From contig OZ023190.1 of NCBI GenBank assembly GCA_963995505.1, positions 8,860,162 to 8,924,161 of the forward strand: a stretch of DNA of 64,000 nucleotides, given 5' to 3'. The notes beneath the pieces are model-generated. The model was given only the letters and a program-made list of their open reading frames with translations. It ran no database searches and was not told the DNA's origin. This stretch comes from Hypericum androsaemum (taxonomy: Eukaryota > Streptophyta > Magnoliopsida > Malpighiales > Hypericaceae). Both the position numbers and the translations under genes were made by a program. Within the stretch, counting starts at the first letter, position 1; every line of letters starts with the position of its first letter. Of this stretch, positions 1-10,773 are shown one piece after another.

Positions 1-599
1 AAGGCAAGGAAAAGGCAAGAAAAGGCAAAAAAAGGAAAGCTAAGGAAAGAAAAGGTAAGAAAAGGCAAGGAAAACGCAAGTAAAGGCAAGAAAAGGCAAG
101 AAATGGAAAGATAAGGCAAGAAAACGCATGAAAAGCGAAGAAAAGGAAAGAAAATAAAAGAAAAGGAAAGATGAGGCAAGAAAAGGCAATATTAGGAAAT
201 AAAAGGAAAGAAAAGGTAATAAAAAGGCAAGATAAGGCATGATAAGGCAAGAAAAGAAAAGAAAAGGACAGGAAAAGGCAAGATATGGCAAGAAAAGGAA
301 AAAAAGGAAAGGAAAGGCAAAATAAGGCAAGAAAAGGAAAGAAAAAGGAAAGAAAAGGCATGGAAAAGGCATGAAAAGACCAAAAAAGGAAAGATAAGGC
401 ATGAAAAGGCAAGAAAAGGAAAAATAAGGCAAGAAAAGGAAAAGGCAAGAAAAGGCAAGGAAAAGGCATGAAAAGGAAAGAAAAGGAAAGAAAAGGAAAG
501 ATAAGGCAAGAAAAGGCATCAAAAGGCAAGATAAGGTAAGAAAAGGCAATATAAGGAATGAAAAGGAAAGATAAGGCAAGATAAGGTAAGAAAAGGCAA

Positions 600-2159
600 A
601 AAAAAGCATGAAAAGGTAAGAAAAGGCAAGATAAGTCAAGAAATGGAAAGATAAGGCAAGAAAAGACAAGAAAATGCAAGAAAAGGCATGGAAAAGGCAA
701 GAAAAGGAAAGATAAGGCAAGAAAAGGCATGAAAAGGAAAGAAAAGGCAAGATAAGGTAAGAAAATGAAAGAAAAGTCAAGGAAAAGGAAAGAAAAGGCA
801 AGATAAGACATGAAAAGAAAAGATAAGGCAAAGAAAAGGCAAGATAAGGCAGGATAAGGTAAGAAAAGGCAAGGAAAAGTCATGAAAAGGCAAGGAAAAG
901 TCATGAAAAGGCAAGGAAAGGCAAGGAAAAGTCAAGAAAAGGCATAAAAAGACAAGAAAAGGCAAGAAAAGTCAAGAAAAGGAAAGATATGGTAAGTAAA
1001 ATTAGAAAAAGCAAGGAAAGGCATAAAATGGCAAGAAAAAGATAGAAATGGCAAGAAATGGCAAGAAAAGGAATGAAAAGACAAAAAAAGTCATGAAAAG
1101 GCAGAAAAGGAAAGAAAATGAAAAATGAGGCAAGAGTTTGCAAGGAAAAGGCAAGAAAAGGCAAGGAAAAGGAATAAAAAGGAAAGAAAAGGAAAGATAA
1201 GGTAAGAAAAACAAGAAAAGGCAAGGAAAATGAATGAAAAGGCAAGAAATGGAAAGATAATGCAAGAAAATGCATGAAAAGGCAAGCAAAGGAAAGAAAA
1301 GGCCAGATAAGGCAAGAAAAAGCAAGATAGGGCAAGAAAAAGAAAGAAAAGGCAAGGAAATTGCAAGAAAAGGCAAGAAAAGGCAAGAAAAGGGAAGGAA
1401 AGGCAACGAAAGGAACGATGAGGCAAGATAGGGCAAGAAAAGGAAAGATGAGGCAAGAAAAGGAACTATGAGGCATGATAAGGCACAGAAAAGGAAAGAA
1501 AAGGCACAGAAAAGGCAAGATAAGCCAAGAAAAGGTAAGAAAAGGCAAGGAAAAGGCAAGGAAAAGGCAAGAAAAGGGAAGGAAAAGGCATGAAAAGGCA
1601 AGAAAAGGAAAGGAAAGGAAAGAAAAGGAAAGAAATGGCAAGAAAAGGAAAGATAAGGCTAGAAAAGGCAAGAAAAGGAAAGAAATGGAAAGAAAAGGCA
1701 AGTAAGGCATGAAAATGCAAGGAAAAGGCATGAAAATGCAAAAAAAGGCATGAAAAGGCAAGAAAAGGAAAGATAAGGCAAGAAAAGGCATGAAAAGTAA
1801 AGAAAAGGAAAGAAAAGAAAAGAAAAGGCAAGATATGGAAAGAAAAGGTAAGATTAGGCAAGAAAAGGAAAGAAAAGGCAAGAAAAGGCATGATAAGGCA
1901 ATATAAGGCTAGAAAAGGGAAGGAAATGCAAGAAAAGGAAAGATGAGGTAAGAAAAGGCAAGAAAAGGAAAGAAAAGGCAAGAAAAAGGAAAGAAAAGGC
2001 AAGGAAAAGGCATGAAAAGGCAAGAAAATAAAAGAAAAGGCAAGAAAAGGCTTGGAAAGGCAAGATAAGGCATGAAAAGGCAAAATAAGGTAAGAAAAGG
2101 CATGATAAAGTATAAAAAGGCAAGAAAAGGCAATATAAGGCAAGAAAAGCCGTTAAAAG
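600..2159 (+). repeat. Segmental repeat inside the satellite, copy 1
   Basis: Rare irregular words of the array recur in the same order about 5.95-6.1 kb downstream. GAGTTTG at 1134 pairs with 7090, GAACGATG at 1413 with 7369, GGCTAGAAAAGGGAAGG near 1907 with 7890, and GCCGTTAAAAG at 2149-2159 with GTCGTTAAAAG ending at 8273. The first offsets are identical (5956) and later ones drift through small indels. The copy probably extends on both sides, since similar words are seen from about 200 to about 3000. This copy has no LTR at the site that holds the solo LTR in copy 2. Confidence 0.75.
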
Positions 2160-5100
2160 GCAAGAAAAGGCAGAAAAGGGCAAGATAAGGCAAGAAAAAG
2201 CAAGAAAAGGTAAGAAAAGGCAAGCAAAGGGATGGAAAGGCAAGAAAAGGAAAGTTGAGGCAAGAAAAGTAAAGATAAGGCAAGAAACAGAAAGTTCAGG
2301 CAAGAAACAGAAAGATTAGGCAAGAAAAGGCAAGGCAAAGGAATGAAAAGGCAAGATAAGGCAAGAAAAAGCAAGAAAAGGCAAGGAAAAGGAATGAAAA
2401 GACAAAGAAAGGGCAAAATAAGGCAAGATAACGAAATAAAATTCAAGGAAATGGCAAGAAAAGACAAGAAAAGGCATGAAATGGCAAGATGATGCAAGAT
2501 AAGGGCAGAAAAGGCAAGAAAAAGCAAAAAAAGTCAAGAAAAGCAAAAAAAGTCAAGAAAAGGCAAGAAAAGGAAAGAAAAAAAAAAGAAATGGAAAGAA
2601 AATGAAAGATGAGGCAAGAAAAGGCAAGGAAAAGGAATGAAAAGGCCAGGAAAAGGAATCAAAAGGCAAGGAAAGGAACAAAAAGGAAAGATAAGGTTAG
2701 AAATGGCAAGAAAATGAAAGAAATGGAAAGAAAAGGAAAGATAAGGAAAGATAAGGCAAGAAAAGGCGAGGAAAAGGAGAGAAAAGGCAAAAAAAGGAAA
2801 GATAAGGCAAGAAAAGGAAAGAAAAGGCAAAAATGGCATGAAAAGGCAAGAAAAGGTAAGATAAGGCAACAAAAGGCACGAAAGCCATGAAAAGAAAGGA
2901 AAAGGCAAGATAAGGCAACAAAAGGCAAGATAAGGCAAGGAAAGGCAAGGGAAGGGCATGAAAAGGCAAGAAAAGTAAAGATAAGGCAAGATAAGGCTAG
3001 AAAAGGCAAGGAAAAGGCAAGGAAAGGCAAAAAAAGGAAAGATAAGGTAAGAAAAGGCAAGAAAAGGCAAGAAAAGGAAAGAAAAGGCAAGAAAAGGAAA
3101 GATAAGGCAAGAAAAGACAAGAAAAGGCATGAAACGCCAAGAAAAGGAAAGAAAAGAAAAGAAAAGGCAAGATTAGGCAAGAAAAGGAAGGATAAGGCAT
3201 GATAAGGCAAGAAAAGGAAAGAAAAGGCAAGAAAGAGGCAAGATAAGGCAAGATAATGCTAGAAAAGAGTAGGAAAGGTAAGAAAAGGAAAAATGAGGCA
3301 AGATAAGGCAAGAAAAGGAAAGAAAAGGCAAGGAAATGGAAAGATAAGTCAAGATAAGGAAAGAAAGGGCAAGATATGCCATGAAAAGGCAAGAAAGGGC
3401 CAGAAAAGGCAAGAAAAAGGTAAGAAAAGGCAAGATAAGGCAAGGTCAGGCAAGAAAAGGAAAGAAAAGGCAAGGAAAAGGCAAGATAAGGCAAGAAAAG
3501 GCAAGGAAATGGCAAGAAAAGGTAAGAAAAGGTAAGAAAAGGGAAGATAAGGCAGTAAAAGGCAAGAAAATGAAAGAAATGGAAAGAAAAAGTAAGATAA
3601 GGTAAAAAAGGTAAGATAAGGCAAGAAAAGGCATGGAAAAGGCAAGAAAAGGCAAAGAAAGGAAAAATAAGGCAAGAAAAGGTGAGAAAAGGCAAGGAAA
3701 AGGTAAGAAAAGGCAAGGAAAAGGCAAGAGAAGGCAAGATAACACAAGATAATGCAAGAAAAAGAAAGAAAATGCAAGTAAAAGGCAAGAAAAGGAAAGG
3801 AAAAGGCAAGATAAGGCAAGAAAAGGCAAGGAAGAGGCATGAAAAGCCAAGAAAAGGAATGAAAAGATAAGGTGTGGCTAGAAAAGGCAAGAAAAGGAAA
3901 GAAATTCAATGAAAAGGAAAGAGAAGGCAAGAAAAGTCAAGAAAAGGTAGGAAAAGGCAAGGAAAAGGCAAAAAAAGGAGGAAAAAGGAAGGAAATGGCA
4001 TGAAAAGACAAGAAAATGCATGAATAGGCAAAATAAGGGAAGAAAAGGAAAGAAAAGGCAAGATAAGGCAAGATAAAGCATAAAAAGGTTAGAAATGGAA
4101 AGATAAGGCAAGAAAAGGCAAGAAAAGGAATGGAAAAGGCATGAAAAGGCAAGAAAAGGAATGAAAAGGCAAGAAAATGCATAAAAAGGCAAGAAAAGGC
4201 AAGAAAGGAAAGAAAAGGAAACAAAAGACGAGATAAGGCAAGATATGGCAAGATAAGGCAAGAAAAGGCAAGGAAAAGGAAAGAAAAGGCATGAAAAGGA
4301 AAGATAAGAAAAGAAAAGGAAAGAAAAGGCAAGGAAAAGGCACGAAATGGCAAGAAAAGGGAAAAAAGGCAAAAAAGTTGAGAAAAAGTAAGAAAAGACA
4401 AGATATGGCTAGAAAAGGCAAGAAAATGAAAGAAATTGAAAGAAAAGGAAAGAGAACACAAGAAAAGGCAAGAAAAGGTAGGAAAAGGCAAGGAAAAGAC
4501 AAGAAAAGGCAAAAAAAGGAAAGAAAAGGAAAGGAAAAGGCAAGAAAAGGAAAGGAAAAGGCAAGGAAAAGGCAAGAAAAGGCATGAAAATATAAGAAAA
4601 TGCAAGAAAAGGTAAGATAAGGCAAGAAATGGAAAGAAAAGGCAAGATAAGGCACGATAATTCAAGAAAAGGCATGGAAAAGGTATGAAAAGGCAAGAAA
4701 AGGAAAGATAAGGCAAAAAGAGGCATGAAAAGGCAAGATCAGGCAAGATAAGGCAAGAAAAGGAAAGAAAAGACCAGATAAGGCAAGATAAAGCAAGAAA
4801 AGGCAAGGAAAAGGAAAGAATAGGCATGGAAAAGGCATGAAAAGTCCAGAAAAGGAAAGATAAGGCATGAAAAGGAAAAAAAAGAGAAGAAAAGAAAAGA
4901 AAAGGCAAAATAAGGCAAGATAAGGCAAGAAAAGACAAGATAAGGAAACAAAAGGCAAGAAAAGGCAAGGAAAAGGCATGAAAAGAAAAGAAAAGGAAAG
5001 ATAGGGCAAGAAAAGGCATCAAAAGACAAGATAAGGTAAGAAAAGGCAAGATAAGGAATGAAAAGGCAAGATAAGGCAAGAAAAGGCAAGAAAGGGCATG

Positions 5101-6549
5101 AAAAGGCAAGAAAAGGCAAGAAAGGGCATGAAAAGGCAAGAAAATACAATAAAAGGCAAGATAAATCAAGAAAAGGCAAGAAAAGACAATAAATGGCAAG
5201 ATCAAGGAAGATAAGGAAAGAAAAGGCAAGGAAAGGCAAGGAAAGGAAAGATAAGGCAAGAAAAGGCAAGAAAAGGCATGGAAAAGGCAAGGAAAGGAAA
5301 GATTAGGCAGGGAAAAGGCAAGGAAAGGAAAGATAAGGCATGAAAAGGTATGAAAAGGAAAGAAAAGGCAAGATAAGGCAAGAAAATGAAAGAAAAGGAA
5401 AGAAAAGGCAAGGAAAAGGCAAGATAAGGCAAAATAAGGCAAGAAAAGGCAAGGAAAAGGCATGAAAAGGTAAGAAAAAGGCAATAAAAGGCATGAAAAG
5501 GCAAGAAAAGGTAAGAAAAGTCAAGAAAAGAAGAGAAAAAGCAAAAAAAGTCAAGAAAAGGCTAAAAAAGGAAAGAAATGGAAATAAAGCGAAAAGGAAT
5601 GAAAAGGCAAGAAAAGGAAAGTTATGATAAGAAAAACAAGAAAAGGCAAGGAAAATGAATGAAGAGGCTAGAAAAGGAAAGATAAGGCAAGAAAAGGCAT
5701 GAAAAGGAAAGATAAGGCAAGATAAGGCAAGAAAAGGCAATATAAGGCAAGAAAAGGAAAGAAAAGGCAAAAAAAGGCAAGAAAAGCTAAGAAAAGACAA
5801 AGTATGGCCAGAAAAGGCAATAAAAGGAATGAAATTGAAAGAAAAGGAAAGAGAAGGCAAGAAAATGCAAGAAAAGGAAAGAAAAGGCAAGGAAAAGGCA
5901 AGAAAAGGCAAGGAAAAGGTAAGAAAAGGCATGAAAAGTCAAGAAAATGCAAGAAAAGGAAAGATAAAGCATGAAAAGGCAAGAAAAGGAAAGATAAGAA
6001 AAGAAAAGGCACGATAAGGCAAGAAAAGGTAAAAAATGGAAAGATAAGGCAAGAAAAGGCATGAAAATGCAAGAAAGGCAAGAAAAGAAAAGATAAGGCA
6101 AGATAAGGCAAGGAAAGAAAAGAATAGCCAAGGAAAATGAAAGAAAAGGAAAGATAAGGCAAAAAAAGGCAAGATATGGAAAGAAAAAGAAAAAAAAGGA
6201 AAGGAAAGGCAAGATAAGGCAAAATAAGGCAAGAAAAGGAAAGAAAAAGGAAAGAAGTGGCATGGAAAAGGCATGAAAAGACCAGAAAGGGAAAGATAAG
6301 GCATGAAAAGGCAAGAAAAGGCAAGATAAGGCAAGAAAAGGCAAGATAAGGAAAGAAAAGGCAAGAAAAGGGAAGGAAAAGGCATGAAAAGGAAAGATAT
6401 GGCAAGAAAAAGCATCAAAAGGCAAGATAAGGTAAGAAAAGGCAATATAAGGAATGAAAAGGAAAGATAAGGCAAGATAAGGTAAGAAAAGGCAAGAAAA
6501 AGCAAGAAAAGGCAAGAAAAGGCAAGATAAGTCAAGAAATGGCAAGATA

Positions 6550-8273
6550 AGGCAAGAAAAGACAAGAAAAGGCAAGAAAAAGCATGGAAAAGACAAGAAA
6601 AGGCAAGAAAAGGCAAGATAAGTCAAGAAATGGCAAGATAAGGCAAGAAAAGACAAGAAAAGGCAAGAAAAGGCATGGAAAAGGCAAGAAAAGGAAAGAT
6701 AAGGCAAGAAAAGGCATGAAAAGGAAAGAAAAGGAAAGATAAGGTAAGAAAATGAAAGAAAAGTCAAGGAAAAGGAAAGAAAAGGCAAGATAAGACACGA
6801 AAAGAAAAGATAAGGCAAGGAAAAGGCAAGATAAGGTAAGAAAAGGCAAGGAAAAGTCATGAAAAGGCAAGGAAAGGCAAGAAAAAGTCAAGAAAAGGCA
6901 TAAAAAGGCAAGAAAAGGCAAGAAAAGTCAAGAAAAGGAAAGATAAGGTAAGAAAAATTAGAAAAGGCAAGGAAAGGCATAAAATGGCAAGAAAAAGGTA
7001 GAAATGGCAAGAAAAGTCAAGAAAAGGAAAGAAAAGACAAAAAAAGTCAAGAAAAGGCAGAAAAGGAAAGAAAATTAAAAATGAGGCAAGAGTTTGCGAG
7101 GAAAAGGCAAGAAAAGGCAAGGAAAAGGAATAAAAAGGAAAGAAAATGAAAGATAAGGTAAGAAAAACAAGAAAGGGCAAGGAAAAGGAATGAAAAGGCA
7201 AGAAACGGAAAGATAATGCAAGAAAAGGCATGAAAAGGCAAGAAAAGAAAAGAAAAGGCAAGATAAGGCAAGAAAAGGCAAGATAGGGCAAGAAAAAGAA
7301 AGACAAGGCAAGGAAATTGCAAGAAAAGGCAAGAAAAGTCAAGAAAAGGGAAGGAAAGGCAACGAAAGGAACGATGAGGCAAGATAGGGCAAGAAAAGGA
7401 ACGATGAGGCAAGAAAAGGAACGATGAGGCAATATAAGGCACAGAAAAGGAAAGAAAAGGCACGGAAAAGGTAAGGAAAGGCAAGATAAGGCAAGAAAAG
7501 GAAAGAAAAGGCAAGGAAAAGGCAAGAGAAGGTAAGGACAAGGTAAGAAAAGGCAAGATAAGGCAAGAAAAGGCAAGGTAAAGGCATGAAAAGGCAAGAA
7601 AAGGAAAGAAATGGGAAGAAAAGGAAAGATAAGACTAGAAAAGGCAAGAAAAGGAAATTAATGGAAAGAAAAGGCAAGTAAGGCATGAAAATGCAAGGAA
7701 AAGGCATGAAAATGAAAAAAAAGAAAAGGAAAGATAAGGCAAGAAAAGGCATGAAAAGTAAAGAAAAGGAAAGAAAAGAAAAGAAAAGGCAAGATATGGC
7801 AAGAAAAGGCAAGAAAAGGAAACAAAAGGCAAGGAAAAGGCAAGAAAAGGAAAGAAAAAGGCAAGAAAAGGCATGATAAGGCAATATAAGGCTAGAAAAG
7901 GGAAGGAAATGCAAGAAAAGGAAAGAAAAGGAAAGATGAGGTAGGAAAAGGCAAGAAAAGGAAAGAAAAGGCAAGAAAAAGGAAAGAAAAGTCAAGATAA
8001 GGAAAGAAAAGGTAAGGAAAAGGCTTGAAAAGGCAAGAAAATGAAAGAAAAGGCAAGAAAAGGCTTGGAAAGGCAAGATAGGGCAAGGAAAAGGTCAGAA
8101 AAGGCAAGATAAAGAAAGAAAAGGCAATAAAAAGCATGGAAAAGGCAAGAAAAGGCAAGAAAGGGAAAGAAAGGGCAAGAAAGGCATGAAAAGGCAAAAT
8201 AAGGTAAGAAAAGGCATGATAAAGTATAAAAAGGCAAGAAAAGGCAATATAAGGAAAGAAAAGTCGTTAAAAG
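6550..8273 (+). repeat. Segmental repeat inside the satellite, copy 2
   Basis: Partner of the block at 600-2159. It continues past the solo LTR into 9063-9971, where words such as the GATAACGAAA/ATTCAAGG group (near 9425, paired with 2427) and GATGATGCAAGATAAGGGC (near 9506, paired with 2489) keep the order. The array is therefore made of blocks of several kilobases above the decamer level, as expected from unequal exchange. Confidence 0.7.
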
Positions 8274-9062
8274 TGATATGAACGTCGGCAGGAGATTCAC
8301 AACGGACCGTGCTACTTTGGATGGAAGAGACCGCAACCCCCGAACTCGAGCCTTGCAAGAACCTTGGTCTAGAAGATCCGCAACCCAAGCAATGGAAATT
8401 CGAGAACCTATGGTCCAAGTCGAACCACGCCACAAACGATGATGGATGAATCGTTTGATAAGTGAAAAGTTTCGCTCAAGCTAAGCAATCCAGCAATTAG
8501 CAAGAACACGCAAGGAGTATCTAACTCACAAAATTATCAATCTCAAAAGTTGTGTCTGTTTTATTGCTAGGAGACCTCCTTATACAGGCTCCAAAGTACC
8601 CAAAGTATTCCTAAACAAGCTAACTCCTTAAAAGGAGTTCAAAGGCTGGCCAAAACTCTCTTTCCTAATCTAAGGAGATTCTGGCCGAATTTATTCAACT
8701 AAATAAGGAAATAATATAAGCAAATAATATCTAATAGAATAACTAATAGACGTCCTAACAAGTAGATGCACGGCCTAAATAGGTTGATTCTTTCTGATTC
8801 TCCATGTGCGCAAGCATCCAGAAGTTTGCGTGCATATCAAGCTTCCAAAATAGCCTCTATCACGTGCATGGGCTTAGCGTGGGCCTCATGCACGTCCTTG
8901 CACTTGTACGCACCATCTTGAGCCCAGACTTCTTGCATTAATCCATTAAATTCTGCCTGAAACTTTTTGGCTCTTGCTCGTGTCACCGGTCCAATTGGTA
9001 CGTGCACTTGCCGTGAGTCTTGTGGCTTGAATGTAGGTGTGTTCGTAGGTGTGCTCACATCA
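8274..9062 (-). mobile_element. Solo LTR, family A (CRM-like), 789 bp
   Basis: Read on -, it starts TGATGTGAGC and ends TTCATATCA, the same termini and length as the E1 3' LTR at 9972-10760. It is flanked on both sides by satellite with the 5-bp direct repeat AAAAG (8269-8273 and 9063-9067). AAAAG is common in the array, but the paralogous uninterrupted site at 2155-2159 supports it as the target duplication. No internal sequence or primer site adjoins it, so it is a solo LTR left by LTR-LTR recombination. Its U3 still encodes an open CR-type tail ([11 protein letters not shown]) on -. Confidence 0.93.
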
Positions 9063-9971
9063 AAAAGGCAAGAAAAGGCAGAAAAGGGTAAGATAAGGCA
9101 AGATAAGACAAGAAAAGGCAAGATAAGGCAAGAAAAGATAAGAAAAGGCAAGATATGGCAAGAAAAGACAAGAAAAGACAAGATAAGGCAAGAAAAAGCA
9201 AAAAAAGGTAAGAAAAGGCAAGCAAAGGGATGGAAAGGCAAGAAAAGGAAAGAAAAGGAAAGTTGAGGCAAGAAAAGTAAAGTAAAGGCAAGAAACAGAA
9301 AGTTCAGGAAAGAAACGGAAAGATTAGTCAAGAAAAGGTAAGGCAAAGGAATGAAAAGGTAAGAAAAGGCAAGAAAAAGCAAGAAAAGGCAAGGAAAAGG
9401 AATGAAAAGGCAAGATAAGGCAAGATAACGAAAGAAAATTCAAGGAAATGGCAAGAAAAGGTAAGAAAAGACAAGAAAAGGCATGAAATGGCAAGAAAAG
9501 GCAAGATGATGCAAGATAAGGGCAGAAAAGGCAAGATAAGGCAAGAGAAGGCAAGAAAATGAAAGAAAAAGATAAAAAAAGTCAAGAAAAGAAAAAAAAG
9601 TCAAGAAAAGGCAAGAAAAGGAAAGAAAAAAAAAGAAATGGAAAGAAAATGAAAGATGAGGCAAGAAAAGGCAAGGAAAAGGAATGAAAAGGCAAGAAAA
9701 GTCAAAATGAAAAGAAAAGGAAAGATATGGAAAGATAAGGCAAGAAAAGGCGAGGAAAAGGAGCGAAAAGGCAAAAACAGGAAAGATTAGACAAGAAAAG
9801 GCACGAAAAGGCAAGAAAAGGCAAGGAAAAGGCAAGAAAAGGCAAAAAAATGGCATGAAAAGGCAAGAAAAGGTAAGATAAGGCAACAAAAGGCACGAAA
9901 GCCAAGAAAAGAAAGGAAAATGCAAGATAAGGCAACAAAAGGCAAGATAAGGCTAGAAAAGGCAAGGAAAG
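9063..9971 (+). repeat. Satellite array, continuation
   Basis: Same decamer array and orientation as 1-8273, resuming directly after the solo LTR. Its sequence follows the order of 2155 to about 3015, ending at a GGCTAGAAAAGGCAAGGAAA word that also occurs near 2995-3014. It ends where the E1 3' LTR begins. No gene seen. Confidence 0.93.
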
Positions 9972-10760
9972 TGATATGAACCTCGGCAGGAGATTCACAA
10001 CGGACCGTGCTACTTGGATGGAACAGATCGCAACCCACGAACTCGAGCCTTGCAAGAACCTTGGTTTGGAAGAACCGCAACCCGAGCAATGGAATTTCGT
10101 GAACCTTTGGTCCAAGTCGAATCACGCCACAAACGATGTTGGAGGAATCGTTTGATAAGTGAAAGATTCGCTCAAGCTAAGCAATCCAGCAATTAGCAAG
10201 AACACGCAAGGAGTATCTAACTCACAAAATTATCAATCTCAAAGTTGTGTACGTTTTATTGCTAGGAGACCTCCTTATATAGGCTCCAAAGTACCAAAGT
10301 ATTCCTAAACAAGCTAACTCCTTAAAAGGAGTTCAAAGGCTGGCCAAAACTCTCTTTCCTAATCTAAGGAGATTCTGGCCGAATTTATTCAACTAAATAA
10401 GGAATAATATAAGCAAATAATATCTAATAGAATAACTAATAGCTGCACGTCCAAAACAAGTAGATGCACAGACTAAATAGGCTGATTCTTCTTGATTCTC
10501 TATGTGCGCATGCATCTAGAAGCTTACGTGCATGTCAAGCTTCCAAAATAGCCTCTATCACGTGCATGGGCTTTGCATGGGCCTCATGCACGTCCTTGCA
10601 CTTGTACGCACCATCTTGAGCCCAGACTTCTTGCATTAATCCATTAAATTCTGCCTGAAACTTTTTGGCTCTTGCTCGTGTCACCGGTCCAATTGGTACG
10701 TGCACTTGCCGTGAGTCTTGTGGCTTGAATGTAGGTGTGTTCGTAGGTGTGCTCACATCA
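9972..10760 (-). repeat. E1 3' LTR, 789 bp
   Basis: Bounded by the TGATGTGAGC end at 10760 and the TTCATATCA end at 9972 (read on -). Same length as the solo LTR at 8274-9062. The U3 part encodes the C-terminal CR-like tail of the polyprotein, stopping near 10535. A TATATAGG-like motif occurs near 10275 on -. The outer flank is satellite (GAAAG at 9967-9971); the matching duplication is lost with the truncated 5' end. Confidence 0.92.
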
Positions 10761-10773
10761 TTCCCCTCCTCTT
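10761..10773 (-). other. E1 polypurine tract
   Basis: On - the sequence AAGAGGAGGGGAA lies directly before the TGATGTGAGC start of the 3' LTR. This is the expected position and composition of the plus-strand primer in an LTR retrotransposon. It lies inside the polyprotein reading frame. Confidence 0.85.

Larger units (their letters stand above)
1..8273 (+). repeat. Decanucleotide satellite array, purine strand on +
   Basis: Uninterrupted tandem array of a 10-bp (sometimes 11-bp) unit with consensus AAAAGGCAAG. Common variants have T at position 2 (ATAAGGCAAG), A at position 7 (AAAAGGAAAG) or T at position 9 (AAAAGGCATG). Each decamer is two related pentamers ending in AAG (AAAAG + GCAAG), so a 5-bp periodicity is nested in the 10-bp one. 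The + strand is nearly all purine except for the recurrent C, so the - strand lacks stop codons and shows long open frames of Leu/Phe/Ser/Pro/Cys; these are artefacts of composition. No promoter, RNA gene or unique sequence was seen. A diverged copy of the first few kb recurs about 6 kb downstream. The centromeric interpretation rests on the neighbouring CRM elements and is inference. Confidence 0.95.

Noticed and set aside
1475..1705. Lys/Arg/Glu-rich ORFs on the purine strand
   Set aside because: Low-complexity translation of the other satellite strand, without start context or recognisable domain.
1..8273. CRISPR-like array
   Set aside because: Repeats are contiguous without unique spacers, and the surroundings are eukaryotic retrotransposons.
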